This document shows positions 36,554-45,495 of a stretch of 64,000 nt of DNA, piece by piece. Origin of the DNA: Halobacteriovorax sp. Lineage in GTDB: Bacteria; Bdellovibrionota; Bacteriovoracia; Bacteriovoracales; Bacteriovoracaceae. The number at the start of each line of letters is the position of its first letter. The first letter of the stretch is position 1. The notes below the pieces were generated by a model, which had not been told where the DNA came from, searched no databases, and saw nothing but the letters and a program-made list of their open reading frames with translations. A program made the translations under genes and the position numbers. The DNA lies in assembly GCA_002720865.1 (NCBI GenBank), contig PBIO01000017.1, forward strand, positions 124,001-188,000, in the 5' to 3' direction.

Positions 36554-37786
36554 ATGGACAATAATTTTAAAATCTTTACTTCATTTATCAAAGACCTTCT
36601 AAATTATAGTTTGAAGGGAGATAAAATTTATCACCTTTGGATGGGTCTTCTCACTTTTCTTATGATTGGCGGTGCCTACCTCTATACCAAACAACTCCAA
36701 AGTGGATTGGCCATTACTGGAATGAACGATCATGTAAGTTGGGGTCTATATATCTCAAATTTTACATTTTTAGTTGGCCTAGCGGCAGCTGCTGTGATGC
36801 TGGTTATACCGGCCTATATTTTTTCTGACGTGGATTTATATAAAGTCGTCCTCATTGGGGAAGGCGTCGCCGTTGGGGCACTCTTAATGTGTCTTGCCTT
36901 TGTTACTGTAGATATTGGAGGTCCTCAGCGTTTTTGGCACTTAATACCCGGTATTGGAAGATTAAATTTCCCCCAAAGTCTATTGGCCTGGGATATTATC
37001 GTTCTTAACGGGTATCTTCTTCTGAACCTGCTCATTCCCTTCTATATATTGTTTAATAAATACCGAGGTGAAGCCCCTAATAAAAAAATATATGTTCCAT
37101 TAGTTTTCTTAAGTATTTTTTGGGCCGTTGCTCTTCATATGGTGACTGCCTTTCTCTATGCAGGGCTCTCTGCGAGACCCTTTTGGAATAACGCCCTCCT
37201 AGGGCCAAGATTCTTAGCTTCTGCTTTTGCAGGTGGACCAGCCTTTATTCTTGTTATGCTAGGATTTACCAAGCGCTTTAGTAATTTTAAAGTTGATGAA
37301 TCAATCTTAGATAAAATTGCCGTCATTGTTACAATCGCTGCTCAAATAAATTTAGTCATGCTTGGTAGTGAAGTTTTTAAAGAATTTTACAATGCCACTC
37401 ATCATAGCATCAGTGCAGTTTATCTATTTTTTGGTATTGGGGAAAAGTCGGCCCTAGTCCCTTGGATTTGGACGGCCATAAGCCTAAATATAATAGCGAC
37501 CCTCACTCTCACTATTCACAAACTAAGAAATAATGATTTTTTTCGCTACAGTGCTTGTGTCCTTTTATTCGCAGCTATTTGGATAGAAAAAGGAATGGGT
37601 CTAGTTGTTCCTGGATTTATTCCCTCACCCCTAGGTTCTGTTGTGGAGTATCATCCAACTTTAGTTGAGATTGGTATCACTATTGGAATCTGGGCCTTTG
37701 GACTCTTTGTCATTACTCTTCTCGTAAGACTTGGCTTTGCCATCGAACAAAATATTATAAAGTATAAAGAAAAGGCTTCATCATGA
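36554..37786 (+). CDS. NrfD/PsrC-type membrane quinol-oxidising subunit
   Basis: A 410-residue membrane protein with about ten helices, including GMNDHVSWGLYISNFTFLVG near residue 55 and GGPQRFWHLIPGIGR near 122, as found in NrfD/PsrC proteins. It exchanges electrons between menaquinol and the iron-sulfur partner encoded just upstream. In this operon it takes the place of NapC or NapGH. Its stop overlaps the next small gene by four bases. Confidence 0.88.
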   Translation: MDNNFKIFTSFIKDLLNYSLKGDKIYHLWMGLLTFLMIGGAYLYTKQLQSGLAITGMNDHVSWGLYISNFTFLVGLAAAAVMLVIPAYIFSDVDLYKVVLIGEGVAVGALLMCLAFVTVDIGGPQRFWHLIPGIGRLNFPQSLLAWDIIVLNGYLLLNLLIPFYILFNKYRGEAPNKKIYVPLVFLSIFWAVALHMVTAFLYAGLSARPFWNNALLGPRFLASAFAGGPAFILVMLGFTKRFSNFKVDESILDKIAVIVTIAAQINLVMLGSEVFKEFYNATHHSISAVYLFFGIGEKSALVPWIWTAISLNIIATLTLTIHKLRNNDFFRYSACVLLFAAIWIEKGMGLVVPGFIPSPLGSVVEYHPTLVEIGITIGIWAFGLFVITLLVRLGFAIEQNIIKYKEKASS

Positions 37787-37977
37787 GTATTTTTGATCTC
37801 TTTAAGAAAAAAGCACCAAAAGATTTTACCCCTACTAAGAAAATGATGGAGGCGGCTATACTTAAAGGAAAGAGAATAGGTCTTTCAAGAGAAGAGATTA
37901 TTGAAATGACCTGCCTTATGGATAAATCAAGCCCTAAGCTAAAAGTCGAAAAACTGGTAGATAAGCTTATTTCTTAA
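37783..37977 (+). CDS. Small basic cytoplasmic protein at the end of the nap operon
   Basis: A 64-residue protein, helical and Lys-rich, without signal or haem motifs (MSIFDLFKKKAPKDFTPTKK start). The ATG overlaps the nrfD-like stop (ATGA), so it belongs to the operon. A single Cys is in MTCLMD. No family is recognised. A maturation or assembly role is a guess from position only. Confidence 0.65.
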   Translation: MSIFDLFKKKAPKDFTPTKKMMEAAILKGKRIGLSREEIIEMTCLMDKSSPKLKVEKLVDKLIS

Positions 37978-38176
37978 CCTGACAAAGACAAAGTTCTTTA
38001 TCGTAAGTGGATTGAATCAGAATAAACACCTTTCAAGTAGCAAAGATGTCTTTATACAAAAACCATTTAATATTGAAGACATAATAAACGCACTATCGGG
38101 ACTGTAAACAAAGTTAACAATTTCCTTTTCATAGTCATTTTATTTCCTTTAAGGCCTTAATCTTAGGTCTAAATAC

Positions 38177-38192
38177 TGGCACCTTTCTTGTA
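38177..38192 (+). promoter_or_regulatory. Possible sigma-54 promoter
   Basis: TGGCAC-N5-TTGTA keeps the GG and G at the -24 and -12 spacing of sigma-54 promoters but has T instead of C at the -12 GC. It lies about 30 bases upstream of the ATG at 38221. The rest of the 243-base gap 37978-38220 shows no gene, no strong hairpin and no tRNA. This is a weak call. Confidence 0.3.
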
Positions 38193-38220
38193 TTAATAAT
38201 TACTTAAAAGAGAGATTATT

Positions 38221-38871
38221 ATGAGAGAGATTTAAAAAAACCTTCTAAAAGGCGTCCTACTCCTTTTATCAAGTGTAAATATGGCCTACGCCCTAATTCC
38301 GAATCATAGGGATCAGATTGATTGTATTCAAGACATACCTAAAAACCCGTATGTGGTTATGGTCGCCAGTACAGAAGATCTAAGATCTGTTGTCACTGCA
38401 TTTAAAACTAAGCAAGAGTTAATGAAAGCAGATATTACCTATGGAGGACTTGGGCTTGGCGTAGGTACTGCTGATATTTATTTCAACACCAAAGACGGAA
38501 AAATTGTCGATTTAAATATTGTAGCCGACGTAGGAATTCTCGGGTTCAAGGAAAGAATTCATCCCATGATCACCCTGGATCAAATTTTGGCCGGAGAACC
38601 CCTCGTTTTTCGCATGAATGGCTCTAACCGCGGAGTGCTTATCGTGCAGCCCCTCGAAGATATGACTGCCCAAGGAGGCTCTGCCCTTCTAAATATTTGG
38701 AACGGAAAATCCTATACTCAAGAATTAATCTCCATCAAAAAAATAAATGGCGAATTCAAAGCCTATTCAATTAAAGATAAAAAGGCTAAAAAGATAAAGC
38801 GAATAAAAATTAATATGGGTGGTATGAGCATCCCAAGTATGTACGTTCGCGGATACAAAATTAAATATTAA
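38221..38871 (+). pseudogene. Exported protein with an in-frame stop in its signal peptide
   Basis: From ATG 38221 the frame reads MREI, then TAA at 38233-38235, then KNLLKGVLLLLSSVNMAYALIP with no further stop to 38871. The sequence after the stop is a good signal peptide ending in MAYA, so the TAA falls inside it. GAGAG precedes ATG 38221. Starting instead at ATG 38281 gives an intact 196-residue chain but no signal peptide. The gene may be damaged, or the TAA may be a sequence error. The body (a Gly-rich beta pattern, VGTADIYFNTKDGKIVD) is not recognised. Confidence 0.6.
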
Positions 38872-38897
38872 AAAATAGGGATTTTTAGGGACCATTA

Positions 38898-39476
38898 ATG
38901 AAGTATTTTATATCTATAGCAGCTCTTATCCTTTCTTTATCACTTCATTCGAAAGTTTATGATCAGCAGTTTGGCACAGATAATTTTTATAGTGCTAAAA
39001 CCTCATTAAACTTTATTAAGTTTGAAATTGAAGGCACAAGGGCCAAGGTTTTTCCGGCCGACGTGCTAGGCATGGCAAAAAGATTCTCGATCAAAATAAA
39101 TATTAAAAAGAATATTGTAAACTCTGCTGAAGTACGCTTCAAGGTTGAAGACTTAGACACTGATTTGGCCGTACGGAATAAAAGATTAAGAAATTTTTGC
39201 TTTAACTACGAAAAATATCCTGAAGTGACGATTAAAGCAAAGAACTATTTTCGCCTAAAGGCCAAATCACAAAACGTAAAAGCAGTTATGACTATCAAAG
39301 GCCGAGAAAAACCGATTATGCTTAAACTTAACTCTTATAAAAATGGCAAAAAACTTTACTTAAAAGGAAGCTCCGAACTGAGCTTAAAAGAATTAGAAAT
39401 CCCAGATCCCTCTACATTCTTTAACAAGGTTAGCGATAAAGTTAATATATCTTTTAGTGTTGCTATAGATCTATAG
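38898..39476 (+). CDS. YceI-like periplasmic lipid-binding protein
   Basis: A 192-residue protein with a signal peptide (about residues 1-18). Its beta pattern is typical of YceI: the start NFYSAKTSLNFIKFEIEGT, then KINIKKNIVNSAEVRFKVEDLDTD, and a final ISFSVAIDL. YceI proteins bind isoprenoid-like lipids in a lipocalin-like barrel. No partner gene, such as cytochrome b561, is next to it. The 3' end lies 20 bases before the tRNA on the other strand. Confidence 0.75.
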   Translation: MKYFISIAALILSLSLHSKVYDQQFGTDNFYSAKTSLNFIKFEIEGTRAKVFPADVLGMAKRFSIKINIKKNIVNSAEVRFKVEDLDTDLAVRNKRLRNFCFNYEKYPEVTIKAKNYFRLKAKSQNVKAVMTIKGREKPIMLKLNSYKNGKKLYLKGSSELSLKELEIPDPSTFFNKVSDKVNISFSVAIDL

Positions 39477-39495
39477 AAATGAAATTCTGAAAAAA

Positions 39496-39573
39496 TGGAG
39501 GAGACGGCCGGATTTGAACCGGCGGCTTTACAGTTTTGCAAACTGTTCCCTTGGACCACTCGAGCACGTCTCC
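39496..39573 (-). tRNA. tRNA-Cys (GCA)
   Basis: On the minus strand GGAGACG pairs with CGTCTCC as acceptor stem. The anticodon loop is TTGCAAA (anticodon GCA) closed by ACAGT/ACTGT. The T arm is GCCGG-TTCAAAT-CCGGC. The discriminator base is T, as expected for tRNA-Cys, and CCA is encoded. A complete cloverleaf can be drawn. Confidence 0.95.
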
Positions 39574-39654
39574 CCACTTGGAAATCTAATTTAATGCATT
39601 CTTATTAAAGATTCAATGTCTTAGGTAGAAGCGCTAGGCGTTAAAATAAAAAAA

Positions 39655-39670
39655 GGAGCTCAAAAGCTCC
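39655..39670. terminator. Bidirectional terminator after the IHF/HU gene
   Basis: GGAGCT-CAAA-AGCTCC is flanked by an A-run on the left and a T-run on the right, so it can terminate in both directions. It lies 33 bases after the stop of the IHF/HU gene on the minus strand, and after the tRNA region. Confidence 0.8.
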
Positions 39671-39702
39671 TCTTTTTTATTATATTTAATTTGATTTTTT
39701 TC

Positions 39703-40008
39703 TTAGGCTTCGCGAATTACGTATTTATCTTTTCCAGCATCAACCATTTCCTTAAGCTCCTTTCCAACTTTAAAGAATGGGACTTTCTTTGGTGGTACCT
39801 TTACCACTTTTCCAGTCTTAGGATTTCTCCCCTCATATGCCTTGTAATTTCTATTAGCGAAAGAGCCAAAACCTCTGATCTCGATCCTCTCGTCCTCGTA
39901 TAGAGTCTTAATACAGCTATCAAAACAGATGTTAACAACAGTCTCAGCTTGCTTATGTGTGATGTTTGCTTGCTTCTCAAGAGCTGCAATCAAATCGGCC
40001 TTAGTCAT
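39703..40008 (-). CDS. ihfB: Integration host factor-like DNA-bending protein (IHF beta/HU family)
   Basis: A 101-residue protein started at ATG 40008, with GGGAGAGAG upstream. It has the family signatures MTKADLIAALEKQ, ERIEIRGFGSF, GRNPKTGK and VPFFKVGKEL. The RIEIRGFGSF and KTGKVVKVP segments look closer to IHF beta than to HU, but the two are hard to separate by eye. It bends DNA in the nucleoid and at promoters, including sigma-54 promoters. Confidence 0.85.
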   Translation of the reverse strand: MTKADLIAALEKQANITHKQAETVVNICFDSCIKTLYEDERIEIRGFGSFANRNYKAYEGRNPKTGKVVKVPPKKVPFFKVGKELKEMVDAGKDKYVIREA

Positions 40009-40263
40009 ATCTCTCTCCCTTATGGATGTAATACAATCAATAGTTTGTACTCCACTTGTCGGACGCATGTTTCAAAACTAAAGGCTTAAGTGCCTATTTT
40101 TTCTTAAATTTTAACACAAGTTCGTGAAATCCTTGCATGGCAGTATTTTGAGGCAGGTTTTTAGATGTAAAATTGCCTTCATAAGTACTTAAATAGCCGT
40201 AATAATTAGGTTTTATGGGCAGTTTCGAAGATTCCCCATTCTTATCCCTTATTCACGATAAAA

Positions 40264-40288
40264 TAGGCATATAGGCAAAATATGCCTA
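40264..40288. repeat. Inverted repeat upstream of the 566-residue lipoprotein
   Basis: TAGGCATAT and ATATGCCTA form perfect 9-base arms around a 7-base loop (AGGCAAA). The right arm overlaps the CTAAAG of the promoter-like motif that begins at 40286, so the repeat could be a repressor or activator site. No T-run follows, which argues against a terminator. Confidence 0.5.
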
Positions 40289-40315
40289 AAGACCCGGTCA
40301 ATAGAAGACGAAAAG
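40286..40315 (+). promoter_or_regulatory. Sigma-28-like promoter motif upstream of a lipoprotein
   Basis: CTAAAG, 17 bases, then CGAAAAG. The same layout occurs upstream of three other envelope genes (57927, 60229 and 60977). It resembles TAAAG...CGATAA of sigma-28 promoters with one extra base of spacing. The end of the motif is 13 bases from the ATG, which leaves only a short leader. Confidence 0.4.
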
Positions 40316-40328
40316 AAGATGGGTATAT

Positions 40329-42029
40329 ATGAAGAGTAATGCAAGAATTTTAACATTTAGCAAAAGATTAAAAGGAATTTCGATTCTTTTTATGGCCCTT
40401 TGCTTGTTCAGCTCTTGCGTTGGTGATGGTGGCCGTAAAGGCAGACCATTTATCAAGGACTTTTCCGTTGGTGCCGGAGCCAGTGCTTTTTGTACTGAAG
40501 CCTATAGAGTTCAAGACGCCACATGTGCGGGGGTTTGCCCAGGAATTCCCGACTTTGTTACTCACGAGGCTACCCCTGCAGAGATAAGCTCAACAATAAC
40601 GACCGTTCAAAATGATACAACCCTTACCACTAGTGAAAAGGAAGAAGTCATCAGTAATATAAATACTGCTGCAAAAGTTTGTTTAGAAGGTAGCGGAATC
40701 GCAAGACCGAACAATGCCATCTTTGTTAAGAAAGATTTTTGCTCTTGTGTTCAAGGGAAAAAAGATATTATTAATAATTGTGATCAGTTCTGTGCCACAA
40801 CAAACGATCAAAATGCTACTCTACACGGCTCAGTTACTCTTGGACCTGAAGTGGAGCTAAATGAACAGCTTGGAAATCTATCAAACTGGTGTACTGAAGA
40901 AATTAATGAGCTAACTGGACCTTCATGTGTTTTAGAAGTCTTTGATGGAACCAATACTGATCAGCTTTCAATTACAATTCCTCCGGGGTCTAATACCTTC
41001 ACAGCTTCGATTGCGAGTCTTGCCTTTAACAAAACCTATGTGGCAAAGATTGTTGAAGTAGGTTCTGGTTCAAATGCAACTTCTAGTAACTTTCAAATTT
41101 ACCGAGTTCCTCAAGATGATGGAACAACTCCGATAAATACACCTCTTAAAATTCTGCCTTCTTCTATGTACTCATGTATCTTTAGAGATGGGCAGCAAGG
41201 TCAAAATAATACTTTTGAAAACGCCGCAAGAGTTCACTACTTCTTTGCATCCAACTCTACACCCCCGCCAATGCCAGCGAATAATGTCTTTGATATCTGT
41301 CACGATGTAAATGTCCATGGAACGATTGACTCTCCAACGACACCAAGACTAGAACTTATCCCACAACATATGGCCCTTTGGGACTTTAGTGATATTCGAT
41401 TTGCTGATACGGACGTAGATGGGCAACCAGATATTAATAAGCTTATTCAGGATCGCTTATTAAGCGAATACAATGAGACAAGGACCGTTGGCCTCTTTGG
41501 ACTACTCCCTTGGCAAAACTATCCTCTTGCAGAAACTAACCCTAATTTAGGCTTTATTATGCAGGCCTTTATTGATCCTCAGACGGGACGAGGCTTTTGC
41601 CCAGGACAAGAAGAGTACAATGGATCTACAGGAGACAATCTCTTTAGAGTATTAAAAGAAATCGTAGGTGTAGATACGGAAGGGCTCTTTATGTCAGAAA
41701 GAGAGCCAATTGTTATTCCTGATGGTCAAGGTGGATTTAACTTAGCCCCTGCCGATTTTTTAATGATCAGAGAAGGACAACTTCGAAAGATTTGGTTCTA
41801 TTTTGAAAATAATCAGCATTTCGTCCCTGATGAAGTTACCTCTTCATCAAAAACCATTCACTTTTATTGGCCGCCAGATGAAGTGAACCCCTATGTAAAA
41901 AAGTCACATCAACAAACCTACACGATTAGAGCGCCAGAAGATTTAGGTCAAAGTGGCGCCACTTCAGGATTAAATACTTCGATTCGTCCACCGGATAAAA
42001 GGTTTGCCTGTATCCCAGCTCTTGATTAA
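40329..42029 (+). CDS. Large lipoprotein of unknown function
   Basis: A 566-residue lipoprotein. The signal is MALCLFSSC (Cys at about residue 30), followed by a Gly-rich linker. The mature part has several Cys-rich stretches (CAGVCPGIP, CSCVQGKKDIINNCDQFC). A fibronectin-like beta region lies near 215-260, and a long C-terminal domain contains a DTDVDGQPDINK calcium-loop-like segment. I do not recognise the family. The stop overlaps the convergent gene by four bases. A sigma-28-like motif and an inverted repeat lie just upstream. Confidence 0.75.
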   Translation: MKSNARILTFSKRLKGISILFMALCLFSSCVGDGGRKGRPFIKDFSVGAGASAFCTEAYRVQDATCAGVCPGIPDFVTHEATPAEISSTITTVQNDTTLTTSEKEEVISNINTAAKVCLEGSGIARPNNAIFVKKDFCSCVQGKKDIINNCDQFCATTNDQNATLHGSVTLGPEVELNEQLGNLSNWCTEEINELTGPSCVLEVFDGTNTDQLSITIPPGSNTFTASIASLAFNKTYVAKIVEVGSGSNATSSNFQIYRVPQDDGTTPINTPLKILPSSMYSCIFRDGQQGQNNTFENAARVHYFFASNSTPPPMPANNVFDICHDVNVHGTIDSPTTPRLELIPQHMALWDFSDIRFADTDVDGQPDINKLIQDRLLSEYNETRTVGLFGLLPWQNYPLAETNPNLGFIMQAFIDPQTGRGFCPGQEEYNGSTGDNLFRVLKEIVGVDTEGLFMSEREPIVIPDGQGGFNLAPADFLMIREGQLRKIWFYFENNQHFVPDEVTSSSKTIHFYWPPDEVNPYVKKSHQQTYTIRAPEDLGQSGATSGLNTSIRPPDKRFACIPALD

Positions 42030-42799
42030 GAGTAAGTCTCTTTAAATATTCTTATTAAGGGTGTAATTTCTGGATGAAAGAAAAAACCAACTAGAGCTAG
42101 TTTTAATCCCGTAAAAAATAAGAAATGGAAAATTCCTTTTGTCATGGCCTCACCGAATGGGAGATCTTGATTCTTTCTTTTCTTTTTTATGAGCCAGCTA
42201 ACCACCATGATAAAAAGTGAACAGCCTGCAAAGGTTAATAACCTCTTCCTATCTCCAAGAATTCCAAAAAATTTCTTAGGTGCTTCCTTATCTCTTAGAA
42301 AGTTTGTCACAAACTCGGAAGACTTTGGAATCTTGCTTAAAACTCCTGCTAGCTTTGATGAGTCCATTTTTTTCTTAATATGGGAATGAGCCTCTTCATA
42401 AGAAAGACTTCTAAAAACTTCAAGGCCCTTATCCATAGAGGCAGCAATTTTCTTAGGATCCATTCCAGAAGCACCCATGACTTTTGCCTGAGTTTCGGGG
42501 GGAAGATTTGAAAAGGATCTTTTCATAAGCTCTTGAGCTTCCTCAGGAGAAAGCTCTCCATTTCTTAAGGCCTCAAAATTTTCCTTTTCTTGGGGATTAT
42601 GCTTTTCAACTTCCTTCATCATTTGAGCTAACTTTTCCTTAGTTAACCCTTTTGCTTCAAGTTGTTTAATAATTTCTTGGTTTTTATCTTCTATCGAATC
42701 TTGAGTATATCCTGATCCCCCAGTTAATAGGAGGATCAAGAATATAATAAATGATTTATAAGTTTTAAGCACGAGCCGGTGATTTTGCTTTACCAGCAT
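42026..42799 (-). CDS. Membrane protein of unknown function next to secF
   Basis: Up to 257 residues with an N-terminal hydrophobic signal or anchor near 16-30. A charged helical middle follows (Lys- and Glu-rich, with DPKKIAASMDKG), then two C-terminal helices (about 190-207 and 225-245). It overlaps the 3' end of secF by 35 bases if the ATG at 42799 is right. A GTG at 42772 would shorten it. No convincing ribosome site supports either. Position after secDF suggests an envelope role, but the family is unknown. Confidence 0.65.
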   Translation of the reverse strand: MLVKQNHRLVLKTYKSFIIFLILLLTGGSGYTQDSIEDKNQEIIKQLEAKGLTKEKLAQMMKEVEKHNPQEKENFEALRNGELSPEEAQELMKRSFSNLPPETQAKVMGASGMDPKKIAASMDKGLEVFRSLSYEEAHSHIKKKMDSSKLAGVLSKIPKSSEFVTNFLRDKEAPKKFFGILGDRKRLLTFAGCSLFIMVVSWLIKKKRKNQDLPFGEAMTKGIFHFLFFTGLKLALVGFFFHPEITPLIRIFKETYS

Positions 42800-43688
42800 T
42801 TAAGCGATCAAAGAAAAGTGTTACTGGTGCAGCTACAAATAATGAACTGTAAGTACCGATCAACACACCTAATGAGATAGCAAAGAAAAAGTCTTTAATA
42901 GCTCCCCCACCAAAAATGAACATGGCCAGTGAAATAAACATGGTCGTTCCTGAAGTCAGGATTGTTCTTGATAGAGTTTCATTAGCTGCATTATTAATAT
43001 GATCCGCTAAGTCTCGACCTGCGTGTTTTTCCTCATGCTCGCGAACCCTATCGTAAATAACAACGGTATCGTTAACTGAATAACCAATCACGGCCAGTAA
43101 GGCAGCAACTGTCTGAAGAGTAAACTCAGTTCCAGTAAATGCAAAAATACCTAGGATAATACTAACGTCGTGGAAAAGTGCCACAATCGCTCCTGGTGAG
43201 TATTTAAAGTCAAACCGAAGACCAATATAGATCATAATAGCAATAAGGGCCCAGAGCATGGCCTGAAACCCTGAGATCCTAAGATTTGCACCAGCTTTTG
43301 GACCAACGATATCAATTTTTCTGATATTCACACCTTGAGCCGCAAATTCTTTATTCATAACGGCGGACATTTTATCCGTCACTTCATTTAGATTTTGCTC
43401 GGAAGCCAAAACTTTAACCAGATACTCGTTATCAGCAGCTTCACCAATAGTTTGAACCATGGCACCTTTGAAACCGTTTTGAACTAGTGTTTTTCTTAAG
43501 TTATCAAGGTTCATACTTTGAGCGAATTGGACTTGAATCTCTGCTCCACCTCTAAAATCAACCCCATATTTCATCTTCGTAAAAAGTGCAAAAAGACTTG
43601 CGCTAACTAAGATAACTGAGATGACTGCTGTAATACTAAACTTTGAAACAAAGTTAATTTTTACATCATGTTTAATTAATTCCATCAT
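42765..43688 (-). CDS. secF: Protein translocase subunit SecF
   Basis: A 307-residue membrane protein with the SecF pattern of six helices. Characteristic blocks are GVDFRGGAEIQVQF near residue 40, the TM4 block VIGYSVNDTVVIYDRVRE near 205 and LSRTILTSGTTMFISL near 245. SecF works with SecD to drive late steps of export using the proton gradient. The start has GAGGATTTTATT upstream. The gene follows secD by 15 bases. Confidence 0.95.
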   Translation of the reverse strand: MMELIKHDVKINFVSKFSITAVISVILVSASLFALFTKMKYGVDFRGGAEIQVQFAQSMNLDNLRKTLVQNGFKGAMVQTIGEAADNEYLVKVLASEQNLNEVTDKMSAVMNKEFAAQGVNIRKIDIVGPKAGANLRISGFQAMLWALIAIMIYIGLRFDFKYSPGAIVALFHDVSIILGIFAFTGTEFTLQTVAALLAVIGYSVNDTVVIYDRVREHEEKHAGRDLADHINNAANETLSRTILTSGTTMFISLAMFIFGGGAIKDFFFAISLGVLIGTYSSLFVAAPVTLFFDRLNAGKAKSPARA

Positions 43689-43703
43689 AATAAAATCCTC
43701 GAA

Positions 43704-45413
43704 CTATATAGATAGTTCCTGCCCTTCAACTTTGTTCATATAAAATTCAAAAAGTAGTCGTCCTACAAAATAAGAAGTGTAAACAGTTGCGACAATCCCG
43801 ATAAGAAGAGTCACAGCAAAACCTCTAATAGGTCCAGTACCAAAATTTAAAAGACAAAGACCAGCAAGCGCTGTCGTTAAGTTAGCATCTATAATGGTTA
43901 AGAAAGCCGATTCAAATCCACTTTCTACGGCTTTATAATTCCCAACCCCTTTTCTAATCTCTTCTCGAATCCGCTCGTAGATAATCACATTCGAATCCAC
44001 GGCCATACCAACAGTCAGAGCGATACCGGCAATCCCAGGAAGAGTTAAGGTCGCTTCAAGTCCTACTAGAGCAGCTAGAATAAAGAGGATGTTTAATCCA
44101 AGAGTGATCATGGCAATGCCACCAGCGATCTTGTAGTAAACTAGAATAAAGAGAAAAACCATTACACAACCAATAAGGGAAGCGTATCTAGCTTTAACAA
44201 TCGAATCTTGACCAAGTGAAGGTCCAACAGAGCGCTGTTCTTCAAAGTCTAGCTGAACAGGAAGAGCACCAGCTCTTAAAACGAGGGCCAAATCTCTTGC
44301 TTCTCTCATGGTCTTATTAAAGTTCCCTGCTCCTAGAGTAATCTGAGCACGGCCACCACCAATTTTCTCTCTGATATTTGGTGCTGAGTAAACATTCCCA
44401 TCTAAAACAATGGCCATTCTTTTACCAACATTTTCAGCTGTTAATTGTTCAAAGAGTTTTGCCCCTTGAGATTTAAACTCTAGCGAAACATAAGGTTCGT
44501 TTTTCTGCTGATCAATTTGAACTCTAGCATCTTGGAGCTCTTCACCAGTTAATTTAGGATTGGCTTCAATAAGATAAGGAATTTGTGTTTCGATTTCATT
44601 ATTGAATTTAGAAACACGTTTTTCGAACGCCAATTCATAGCCAGCAGGAAAGTCTTTTCTTAAGTATTCATTTAATTGCTGAATATATAAAGAAAACCTG
44701 GTTCCCTTTTTATAATTAATTCCATTGTTCTTAGCTTTATCGAGCCAACCTTGAATAGTGGCCGGAGAAACTTCATCGTTAACCATTTTAAAAGAAAGCT
44801 TTGCGGTTCTACCAATAAGCTCTTTAGCTCTTTCAATATCCTTAACACCAGGAAGTTGAACAATAATACGGTCATTACCTTGAGAAATAATCTCAGGCTC
44901 CGTTACACCAAATTCATCAATTCTGTTTCTGATAACTTCAATTGATTTAGAAACCGATTGCTCTTCAATCTGAGTCTTAGCAACTTTGGCCATACCATAC
45001 TGAAGAGTCGTTCCACCTTCATCAGAAGTTAATCTTAAGTAAGATCCAAAATACTGTTTAACTCTAGAAACAGCTTTATCGTGATCATCTGCGTTTGTAA
45101 GAATGATTGAATGCTTAGGATCGGTTATATCAGTAGTATCTACTACACCAATCTTGGCCCCAATACCTTCGTCCTTTAGGACAAATTCAATTCTTCTCGC
45201 ATAGCCTTTGATTTCATCAAGGTAGACCTTGTTAAAATCAATTCCCAAAATCATATAGAGTCCACCTTGAAGGTCGAGCCCTAAATTGATCTTAGATTTA
45301 ACGGGGTAGTTGCTCTCTTCTTTGAAGTCCAACGCGGTTGGAATAATAGTCACTATGGCCATTACAGATACAACTAACAAAAAGGTAAATCGATACCACC
45401 AACTTCTTTTCAT
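43704..45413 (-). CDS. secD: Protein translocase subunit SecD
   Basis: A 569-residue protein. An N-terminal helix and KINLGLDLQGGLYMILG (residues 40-57) precede a large periplasmic domain. The C-terminal helices carry GIALTVGMAVDSNVIIYERIREEI near 465, the functional membrane segment. It forms SecDF with the following gene. It lies in the conserved yajC-secD-secF order, here with tatA inserted between yajC and secD. AAGGA precedes the ATG. Confidence 0.95.
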   Translation of the reverse strand: MKRSWWYRFTFLLVVSVMAIVTIIPTALDFKEESNYPVKSKINLGLDLQGGLYMILGIDFNKVYLDEIKGYARRIEFVLKDEGIGAKIGVVDTTDITDPKHSIILTNADDHDKAVSRVKQYFGSYLRLTSDEGGTTLQYGMAKVAKTQIEEQSVSKSIEVIRNRIDEFGVTEPEIISQGNDRIIVQLPGVKDIERAKELIGRTAKLSFKMVNDEVSPATIQGWLDKAKNNGINYKKGTRFSLYIQQLNEYLRKDFPAGYELAFEKRVSKFNNEIETQIPYLIEANPKLTGEELQDARVQIDQQKNEPYVSLEFKSQGAKLFEQLTAENVGKRMAIVLDGNVYSAPNIREKIGGGRAQITLGAGNFNKTMREARDLALVLRAGALPVQLDFEEQRSVGPSLGQDSIVKARYASLIGCVMVFLFILVYYKIAGGIAMITLGLNILFILAALVGLEATLTLPGIAGIALTVGMAVDSNVIIYERIREEIRKGVGNYKAVESGFESAFLTIIDANLTTALAGLCLLNFGTGPIRGFAVTLLIGIVATVYTSYFVGRLLFEFYMNKVEGQELSI

Positions 45414-45495
45414 TTAAAAATCCTTCTTTATAGATGGTGGTTATTATAAGGATTTGTTACGGAATTTAAAAGGGTTAAAAGGTGCCAGCAAGAGC

